Positions 57,973 to 64,000 of a DNA stretch of 64,000 bases are shown piece by piece. A program made the position numbers and the translations under genes. The notes below the pieces were generated by a model that was not told where the DNA came from, made no database searches, and worked only from the letters and a program-made list of their open reading frames with translations. The stretch comes from Halopseudomonas laoshanensis (GTDB lineage Bacteria > Pseudomonadota > Gammaproteobacteria > Pseudomonadales > Pseudomonadaceae). The DNA is taken from contig NZ_QOVF01000002.1 of NCBI RefSeq assembly GCF_008365385.1, positions 186,001 to 250,000 of the forward strand. Reading direction: 5' to 3'. Every line of letters starts with the position of its first letter. The first letter of the stretch is position 1.

Positions 57973-59337
57973 CTAGATCAGCCACTGCACCAGCAACCCT
58001 GCCAGCGCACATAGTCCCAGCGTCTTCATCACCGAGAGCTTCAAGCCGAACAACGCCAGCGCAGCGCCCAGGGCGATCAGCGCCGAAGGCCAGTCCAGCG
58101 CTCCGTCAAAACCCTCCGGCCAGAGCACGTGGTAACCGAAGAACAACGCAAGATTAACGATTACGCCAACGACCGCAGCGGTGACACCGGTCAGCGGGGC
58201 AGTGAAGCCCAGTTGCCCATGGGTAGACTCCACCAGCGGGCCACCACCGAGAATGAACAGAAAAGACGGCAAAAAGGTAAACCAGGTAACCAGCATCGCC
58301 GCCACCGTCCCGGCGAGAAATGCCTGTTCAGGTCCAAATATCTCCAACACATAGGCGCCGATAAAGGCCACAAAGGCTACGACCATGATCAGCGGACCCG
58401 GCGTGGTTTCACCCAGCGCCAGGCCATCGATCATATGCCCAGGGGTTACCCAGCCGAAATCGCTGACGGCTCCCTGGTACACGTAGGGCAGCACCGCGTA
58501 AGCGCCGCCGAAGGTCAGCAACGCGGCCTTGGTAAAAAACCAGCCCATTTGCGTCAAAGTACCGTCCCAACCAAACAGCCAATACAGCGCCAGCATAGGT
58601 AGCAGCCAGAGCGCTGCGCCTACCATCAGCAACCGCGCCAGGCGGGGCCAGGCAAACCGGGCGTGCTCCGGTGTAGGGGTATCATCATCGATCAATGCAG
58701 GCCCGTAGCACTTCTGCTCAGCGCCATGCCCGCCGCCCGGTTGAAAGTATCGCGGCACAAACCGTCCACCCAGATAGCCCGCCAACCCCGCGCCGAGCAC
58801 AATCAATGGGAAAGGCAAGTTGAAAAAGAAAATGCCAACAAAGGCCGTCAGCGCTATTGCCCACAGCCATCTGTTTTTCAATACCTTGCCGCCAATGCGC
58901 CAAGCCGCCTGAAATACAATGGCGGTAACCGCCGGCTTGATACCGTAAAAAATCCCGGCAATGAGCGGCACCTCGCCGTAAGCGATATAGATCCAGGCCA
59001 GAGCGATCAGGATCAAAAGCGACGGCAACACGAACAGCACGCCCGCCACCACACCACCCCAGGTACGGTGCAACAACCAGCCGATATAGATCGCCAACTG
59101 CTGGGCCTCGGGCCCCGGCAGCAACATGCAGTAATTCAGCGCGTGAAGAAAACGTCGCTCGGAAATCCATCGGCGTTTTTCAACCAGTTCCTGGTGCATG
59201 ATTGCGATCTGCCCAGCCGGCCCGCCGAAGCTGATCAGGCCCAGCTTGAGCCAAAAGAGGAAGGCCTGGTAAAAGCGCACCTCTGATGGACAAAGCGCGT
59301 TATCAGCAGCAACAGAAGGCGGGGGTTCGTCCATCAT
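57973..59337 (-). CDS. chrA: Chromate transporter ChrA (two-domain)
   Basis: The product has two homologous CHR membrane domains (about residues 15-200 and 235-440) of the long-chain ChrA type. The first has [28 protein letters not shown] and [17 protein letters not shown]; the second has [20 protein letters not shown] and [21 protein letters not shown]. ChrA exports chromate by proton coupling. The start is one of two adjacent ATGs at 59337/59334; the ribosome binding site is weak, so the N-terminus is uncertain. No chrB regulator is adjacent. Confidence 0.9.
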   Translation of the reverse strand: MMDEPPPSVAADNALCPSEVRFYQAFLFWLKLGLISFGGPAGQIAIMHQELVEKRRWISERRFLHALNYCMLLPGPEAQQLAIYIGWLLHRTWGGVVAGVLFVLPSLLILIALAWIYIAYGEVPLIAGIFYGIKPAVTAIVFQAAWRIGGKVLKNRWLWAIALTAFVGIFFFNLPFPLIVLGAGLAGYLGGRFVPRYFQPGGGHGAEQKCYGPALIDDDTPTPEHARFAWPRLARLLMVGAALWLLPMLALYWLFGWDGTLTQMGWFFTKAALLTFGGAYAVLPYVYQGAVSDFGWVTPGHMIDGLALGETTPGPLIMVVAFVAFIGAYVLEIFGPEQAFLAGTVAAMLVTWFTFLPSFLFILGGGPLVESTHGQLGFTAPLTGVTAAVVGVIVNLALFFGYHVLWPEGFDGALDWPSALIALGAALALFGLKLSVMKTLGLCALAGLLVQWLI

Positions 59338-59466
59338 CAACAGTCTGAGTTCCTGGCAAGGTGAATCACACAACACAAGCTGAGCATCAAGCAGCGCAGC
59401 GCCACATTCACCCTGTGTATATCAAAACTTTGCTGCATTTTCGCTGTGGATGTACACGTTCGGCCG

Positions 59467-60246
59467 CTAACCGGCCAACCGACCTTGCAACAAGGTCTCC
59501 CCACCCTGCCAGACACGCCACTCACCTGTCGCATACAGCTGCCAGGTCTCATTACTGGTCAGTGGTGCAGTGGCAATCACCGTCACCACATCATTCGGTG
59601 TGGTGTGCTCCTTGAAATCCACTGCCAGCTCCACATCACTCAACTGCGCAGGGCCAAAGGGTGCACGGCGGGTAATCCAGGCCAACTTGCTGGTGCACAG
59701 GGTAAACAACCACTCACCGTTGCTGATCAACAGATTACATACCCCTTGCTCGGCGTACTCCGTGCAGGCAGCGGTGATGCAATCCATCAGTTCAGCGAGC
59801 GCGGGGCGCTGTTCGAACCTGGCACGCAGCCGATTCAATAGATCGCAGAAAATAGCTTCGCTATCGGTACTGCCTACCGGTTGAAAGGGGCCGGCCTGGG
59901 GGCTGAAAGCCTGCATCTGCCCGTTATGCGCAAAGCTCCAGTACTGGCCCCATAACTCCCGGCTGAAGGGGTGGGTATTGGCCAGACTGACCCGGCCGAC
60001 ATTGGCCTGACGGATGTGACAAATCACGTTTTCAGACTTGATCGGATAGCTTTCGATCAACTGAGCGATGGCTGAGCTGTGGCACGGTTGTGGATCATGA
60101 AAACAACGCAGGCCACCACCTTCATAGAACGCCACGCCCCAGCCATCACAATGCGGCCCGGTGCGACCGCCGCGCTGCATCAGCCCGGAAAAGCTGAAAC
60201 AGATATCGGTCGGCACGTTCGCGCTCATGCCCATCAGCTCACACAT
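59467..60246 (-). CDS. Class II glutamine amidotransferase (YafJ family)
   Basis: A 259-residue Ntn-type amidotransferase with the catalytic Cys directly after the start (MCELMGMSANVP) and conserved blocks GPHCDGWGVAFYE, HIRQANVGRVSLANTHPF and FAHNGQM. It carries only the glutaminase domain, as in YafJ, with no attached synthase. Its real partner and product are unknown. It follows yghU with a six-base gap, so both may be cotranscribed. Confidence 0.9.
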   Translation of the reverse strand: MCELMGMSANVPTDICFSFSGLMQRGGRTGPHCDGWGVAFYEGGGLRCFHDPQPCHSSAIAQLIESYPIKSENVICHIRQANVGRVSLANTHPFSRELWGQYWSFAHNGQMQAFSPQAGPFQPVGSTDSEAIFCDLLNRLRARFEQRPALAELMDCITAACTEYAEQGVCNLLISNGEWLFTLCTSKLAWITRRAPFGPAQLSDVELAVDFKEHTTPNDVVTVIATAPLTSNETWQLYATGEWRVWQGGETLLQGRLAG

Positions 60247-60252
60247 CGCCAG

Positions 60253-61104
60253 TCACTTTGCTACCTTGTCAAAGTCACTGGCGTCGTGGCGTTCCGGCAG
60301 CTGCTCAGAAGCATCGCCCCAGGTTCGGTTCACCATGCGCCCGCGCTTGACCGCCGGACGCTGGCCCACCTGCTCCACCCAGCGCAGCAGGTGGGTGTAG
60401 GTATGCGCCTCGAGAAACTCTGCGGCGCCGTATACCTGATTGGTCACCACCCCACCATACCAGGGCCAGATCGCCATATCAGCGATACTGTATTCCTCGC
60501 CAGCAATATACGGATGGTCCGCCAATTGCCGATTGAGTACATCCAGCTGCCGCTTCACTTCCATGGTGTAACGGTTGATCGGATACTCGAATTTTTCTGG
60601 AGCGTAGGCGTAAAAATGGCCAAAACCGCCACCCAGGAACGGCGCACTGCCCATCTGCCAGAACAGCCAGTTCAAGCATTCGGCACGTCCGGCGGCGTCT
60701 TTGGGAATAAAGGCGCCAAACTTGTCGGCCAGGTAGAGCATGATCGACCCCGACTCGAACAGCCGCAGCGGCGGGTCCATGGTCTGATCCAGCAACGCAG
60801 GAATCTTCGAATTCGGGTTGATGTCGACAAAACCACTGCCAAACTGATCACCTTCGCCGATGTTGATCAGATAGGCGTCGTACTCTGCTTCCTTGATGCC
60901 GAGCGCCAGCAGCTCTTCGAGCAAAATAGTGACCTTGACGCCATTGGGGGTAGCTAGCGAATAAAGCTGCAGCGGATGCTTGCCTACGGGCAATGGCTTG
61001 TCATGGGTTGGGCCGGCGACCGGACGATTGATATTGGCGAACTTGCCGCCGCTCGCCTGATCCCAGGTCCAGACTGCCGGCGGCGTGTAGGTATTCTCAG
61101 TCAT
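60253..61104 (-). CDS. yghU: Glutathione-dependent disulfide-bond oxidoreductase YghU
   Basis: The 283-residue protein closely matches the YghU GST subgroup (PPAVWTWDQASGGKFANINRPV, DKPLPVGKHPLQLYSLATPNGVKV, NPNSKIPALLDQ). YghU uses two glutathiones to reduce disulfides and peroxides. An AAGGGG ribosome binding site precedes the ATG. It lies in tandem with the YafJ-family gene. Confidence 0.93.
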   Translation of the reverse strand: MTENTYTPPAVWTWDQASGGKFANINRPVAGPTHDKPLPVGKHPLQLYSLATPNGVKVTILLEELLALGIKEAEYDAYLINIGEGDQFGSGFVDINPNSKIPALLDQTMDPPLRLFESGSIMLYLADKFGAFIPKDAAGRAECLNWLFWQMGSAPFLGGGFGHFYAYAPEKFEYPINRYTMEVKRQLDVLNRQLADHPYIAGEEYSIADMAIWPWYGGVVTNQVYGAAEFLEAHTYTHLLRWVEQVGQRPAVKRGRMVNRTWGDASEQLPERHDASDFDKVAK

Positions 61105-61228
61105 CGTATTCCCCTTGTCTGGCTGATTTCATAGAGGTGGTAATCGGTTAATAGTGGACTATTTGCGGGCAAATGTTTACCCGCCGTTGCAAGCAAAGGT
61201 GTCGCCGCAGCTTTTGCCAGCAACACGC

Positions 61229-62026
61229 TCAATCCCACCAGTAACAGCTGCCATGCCGGTTCAGCGCAGTGAAACGCCACTCCTGGGTGACCGGTTTACC
61301 GGCGGCAGCGGCGCAGACGTGAATGGGCAGCAGGTGCTCTTCCCGGGGGTGACAAAAAGCTGCACCGGGCGCCTGCTTCCAATTGGCCAGGGAGTTTTCG
61401 CGCAATTGCTCGTCGTCAATGCGCAAACTGCTTTCCAGCCAGTTTTCAAAGGCAAGATTCAGTGACGCTTCCTGATTGGTAACCGGATCAAAGAAAGCAC
61501 GCATGTTGTGAAAGGAAAAACCGGAACCGATGATCAACACGTTCTCGTCGCGCAACGCACGCAACGCATGCCCCAGCTCCAGATGCGCGGCCGCATCCAG
61601 CGAATCCAATAAGGACAATTGCAGGCAGGGAATGTCGGCGCGCGGAAATAGCAGCATCCCGGGCACGAACACGCCGTGGTCCAAACCACGCTCCGCGTCG
61701 AGATGCGTTGTCCAGCCTCCCGCTGCGAGCTGCTCGGCCAAGGACGCCGCCAATCCAGGCGCTCCGGGTGCCGGATAACGCAACTGGTAGCTTTGCGGCG
61801 GGAAGCCGTAATAATCAAACAGCAACGACGGCTGGGCCGCCGCGGTTAATGTTGGCTCCTTGGTCTCCCAGTGGGCGCTGATAAACAGCAATGCCGAAGG
61901 CAGCGGTTGCAAGCCATCGAGCTTATGGCGGATCAGCGCATAGGTCAGCAGAAGTTCGGCATGCTCGGGATCATCAAGCAGAGGTAAGGGCCCCCCGCCA
62001 TGGGAAAGAAAAAGCACCGGTTGCAT
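61229..62026 (-). CDS. Extradiol ring-cleavage dioxygenase, DODA/YgiD type
   Basis: The 265-residue product belongs to the LigB/DODA group, with FLSHGGGPLPLLDD, LLFISAHWET, GLDHGVFVPGML and GSGFSFHNMR, which hold the His ligands of the family. Natural substrates in bacteria are unclear; YgiD cleaves DOPA in E. coli. The ATG at 62026 has a GGAGGTG site; the longer frame starts with TTG. Confidence 0.88.
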   Translation of the reverse strand: MQPVLFLSHGGGPLPLLDDPEHAELLLTYALIRHKLDGLQPLPSALLFISAHWETKEPTLTAAAQPSLLFDYYGFPPQSYQLRYPAPGAPGLAASLAEQLAAGGWTTHLDAERGLDHGVFVPGMLLFPRADIPCLQLSLLDSLDAAAHLELGHALRALRDENVLIIGSGFSFHNMRAFFDPVTNQEASLNLAFENWLESSLRIDDEQLRENSLANWKQAPGAAFCHPREEHLLPIHVCAAAAGKPVTQEWRFTALNRHGSCYWWD

Positions 62027-62127
62027 GAACACCTCCAATCAAATGCCAACCTTTATTCAGCATAACCTACTCGGCAGCATCCGGCCGGTGACAACGCTGA
62101 ACTTCCGGGGAAACTGCTGCAATGCCA

Positions 62128-62712
62128 TCAGGCCTGGCCCTGAAAAGCCCTGAATGCGAGCCATGCCGCATAGAGCCCCATCAACAGGAACGCGCCAGAA
62201 GCAATGCGCCGAATAAGATCCAGCGGCAGCCTGGTTGCAGCCGCGTTACCCATGAACACCACGGGTACGTTGGCCAGCATCATGCCCAGCGTGGTGCCCA
62301 GCACCACCCACAGATAGGCATCGAACTGCGCAGCCAAGACCACCGTGGCTATCTGGGTCTTGTCGCCCATTTCAGCAATAAAAAAGGCTACCAGCGTGGC
62401 GGCGAAAGCACCGTAACGGCTGATGGCTGGGGTTTCATCCTCGTCGAGCTTGTCCGGAATCAACGTCCAGCCAGCGACAGCAATAAAGGAAATAGCCAGC
62501 AGCGTGTATAACCAGGTATCACTGAGAAAATCGCTGACCAACTGGCCCACAGCACCGGCCAGCGCGTGGTTGGCCACGGTCGCAACAAAAATACCCAGCA
62601 CGATAGGCCAAGGCCTGCGGAAACGCAGAACGAGCAGTAAGGCAAGCAGTTGGGTTTTGTCGCCGATCTCTGCCAGCGCAACAATACCGGTTGAAACGAA
62701 GAAGGCTTCCAC
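62128..62712 (-). CDS. TMEM165/GDT1-type cation exporter
   Basis: The 194-residue membrane protein has two repeats of the E-x-G-D-K-T/S motif (VALAEIGDKTQLL and FFIAEMGDKTQIA) typical of the UPF0016/GDT1 family, with about six helices. These proteins export Mn2+ (or Ca2+) in exchange for protons. The start is a GTG at 62712 because it fits the family N-terminus; the longer frame crosses the riboswitch and is not real. Expression is likely controlled by the yybP-ykoY riboswitch just upstream. Confidence 0.9.
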   Translation of the reverse strand: MEAFFVSTGIVALAEIGDKTQLLALLLVLRFRRPWPIVLGIFVATVANHALAGAVGQLVSDFLSDTWLYTLLAISFIAVAGWTLIPDKLDEDETPAISRYGAFAATLVAFFIAEMGDKTQIATVVLAAQFDAYLWVVLGTTLGMMLANVPVVFMGNAAATRLPLDLIRRIASGAFLLMGLYAAWLAFRAFQGQA

Positions 62713-62790
62713 GGAGGTTCCATAAGAGGGCGGATCAACAAACCAATGACATACGTCCACCTCCGCCCTCGGCTGGTGTGCGTATGTCAT
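62713..62790 (-). promoter_or_regulatory. Riboswitch expression platform with two alternative hairpins
   Basis: Between aptamer and start codon are two mutually exclusive stems. A ten-base perfect stem pairs 62746-62755 with 62781-62790. A nine-base perfect stem pairs 62726-62734 with 62762-62770, which lies in the loop of the first and next to the translation start. A switch at the level of translation is inferred. Confidence 0.65.
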
Positions 62791-62916
62791 AGGTCTCGTC
62801 AAACCGGAGCCGCTGGCGCGGCCGCAGGTCGCAAACGCCATGGTCTGTGGACCAAGTATGTTGACGTTTGCCAGTGCAGGCCGCGATGGCCTGCATAGAG
62901 AGACTACTCCCCTAAG
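62791..62916 (-). ncRNA. yybP-ykoY manganese riboswitch aptamer
   Basis: On the minus strand the aptamer has the family's conserved parts in order: GGGGAGTAG (at 62904-62912), AACATACT (62855-62862), a GC-rich second arm, and GACGAGACCT (62791-62800), which closes the base helix. It lies directly upstream of a TMEM165/GDT1-type exporter, a known target of this Mn2+-sensing riboswitch class. Confidence 0.92.
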
Positions 62917-62964
62917 ACGGGCGGGAATATACCCCGCAGGTCGGACGTGGTCAACCCGATCTGA

Positions 62965-63984
62965 TCAACCCGGGGCGACGGCCGAATAGACCTTGAAGCG
63001 ATTGTTTTCGCGTAGCACCTGGCAGGGGCCGATGTGCGTTTCAATCAGAGCTGGGTACTTGAGAAAGCCATTGGCGACAATACGCAATTCGCCGCGCGGC
63101 AACAGATTGCGCGTGACCTGCTCGAAGAAGCGTTCGGCGATACTGGTGTCGTGCTTGATCCCGGTATGGAACGGTGGGTTGCTGACCACTGCGGCCAATC
63201 GTCCATGCACGTCGCTCAAACCGTCGGAAGGGTAAACCTCAGCCTCAACGCCATTACGCTGCAAGGTTTGTGTCGCGCAGTACAACGCCAGCGCGTCCAC
63301 GTCTACCAACTCGAATTGACTGCCTGGATTGCGCCGCGCCAACACAGTGGCCAGCACCCCTGCCCCGCAACCGAAATCCAGCACCTTGCCCTTAGGCAAG
63401 GGCTTGGTCTCTTCCAGCAGCAATTGGCTACCTTCATCCAGCCGCCCATGACTGAAAACGCCGGGCAGACTGACCAGTTCGACCGACTGGTCGCTGAACT
63501 CCAGGGTGAACTGCTTTTGCCATTCGGCCAGCACGAACTGGGCAGCCTGGCCATTGACCGCGGCGCGCCATAGCTGACAATGTCTGGCGGAATCGAGCTT
63601 TTCAGCATACTTCGCATAGGGCTGCATCAGCTTTTCAGCACGGGTAATGCCGCCCTTCTTTTCCCCGACCAGATACAGCGGGCAACCGGCCTGTAGCAAA
63701 GGCGCAATCTGCGCCAGCGCATACTCGGCGCGCTCCAGTGCCTTGGGCATGACCAGCACCGCCGCATCCAGCTCGCCGACCGCCGGGCACTGGTGCGAAA
63801 AACTCAGATGCTCCGCGTCCAGTTGCGCGTTCAAGCCTAGCCACACTGCATAATCCCAGGTCCAGACATGCCATTGCGCGGGCAATTGCACAGTGAGGCT
63901 ATCTGCGGTCGGATTGACCAGCAGCACACGCTTGCCGGCAAACAGCTCGGCGCTACGTTCAAGAATCTGGCTGGTATTGTCCAT
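62965..63984 (-). CDS. rsmC: 16S rRNA guanine-N2 methyltransferase RsmC
   Basis: RsmC methylates G1207 of 16S rRNA. The 339-residue protein has a degenerate N-terminal methyltransferase-like domain and a C-terminal Rossmann methyltransferase with the SAM-binding KVLDFGCGAGVLATVLARR and the catalytic SNPPFHTG. The ATG at 63984 has GGAG six bases upstream; a TTG before it was rejected. Confidence 0.92.
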   Translation of the reverse strand: MDNTSQILERSAELFAGKRVLLVNPTADSLTVQLPAQWHVWTWDYAVWLGLNAQLDAEHLSFSHQCPAVGELDAAVLVMPKALERAEYALAQIAPLLQAGCPLYLVGEKKGGITRAEKLMQPYAKYAEKLDSARHCQLWRAAVNGQAAQFVLAEWQKQFTLEFSDQSVELVSLPGVFSHGRLDEGSQLLLEETKPLPKGKVLDFGCGAGVLATVLARRNPGSQFELVDVDALALYCATQTLQRNGVEAEVYPSDGLSDVHGRLAAVVSNPPFHTGIKHDTSIAERFFEQVTRNLLPRGELRIVANGFLKYPALIETHIGPCQVLRENNRFKVYSAVAPG

Positions 63985-64000
63985 CGACAACTCCGGTTGT

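Noticed and set aside
62713..62841. Extra 43 residues at the start of the TMEM165-type gene
   Set aside because: They cover the riboswitch and its switching hairpins; the GTG at 62712 fits the family start.

Overview
The window is a moderately GC-rich chromosomal segment from a gammaproteobacterium of the Pseudomonas type, most likely a marine or halotolerant relative (Halopseudomonas-like). This rests on the flagellar gene order fliC-flaG-fliD-fliS-fliS-fliT-fleQ-fleSR-fliEFGHI, a braCDEFG branched-chain amino acid operon, and two complete Mrp-type cation/proton antiporter operons. There is no IS element, prophage, CRISPR array, tRNA or rRNA gene. Genes are densely packed, with many ATGA and TGATG overlaps.

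Region 1 (1-14743, leftward) is a flagellar block. It runs from flagellin through cap, chaperones and regulators to the export ATPase FliI, which the left edge cuts. Its hierarchy can be read from promoter motifs: a sigma70-like site before fleQ, sigma54 sites (-24/-12) before fleSR, fliE and fliD, and a near-consensus sigma28 site before fliC. Region 2 (15062-22400) has a PhaG/RhlA-like acyltransferase, a short-chain dehydrogenase, a solute-binding/PDC-like fusion protein with a small lipoprotein, and a PhnD-C-E-E type ABC importer that ends at a REP-like inverted pair. Region 3 (22396-27921) holds a DUF2288 gene and braCDEFG, with a terminator/attenuator after braC. Region 4 (27925-36282) is mixed: two lipoproteins (one OmpA-like), an EAL-CBS-GGDEF protein, a short-chain fatty acid transporter, SelO, a DUF3087 protein and a GST-like protein.

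Region 5 (36308-48080, leftward) contains two consecutive six-gene Mrp operons (fused AB, C, D, E, F, G). The paralogues are clearly diverged, so they look like two distinct antiporters rather than a recent duplication. Region 6 (48378-63984) holds envelope and housekeeping genes: a SlyB-like lipoprotein, a PlsC-type acyltransferase, a tightly coupled trio (CPXCG protein, DUF2007 protein, SRAP homologue lacking every catalytic residue), a chemoreceptor with a sigma28-like promoter, an M48 lipoprotein protease, a subtilase with a Glu at the catalytic Asp position, a CNNM/CBS protein, ChrA, YafJ, YghU, a DODA dioxygenase, a TMEM165/GDT1-type cation exporter behind a yybP-ykoY manganese riboswitch, and RsmC.

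The items most worth a second look are the SRAP pseudoenzyme in its coupled trio, the paired Mrp operons, the riboswitch with a readable switching hairpin, the subtilase active-site change, and the solute-binding/PDC-like fusion. Start codons were moved from the longest reading frame where a better ribosome binding site or family alignment supported it. All family assignments come from reading the sequence and recalled family features, not from database searches.
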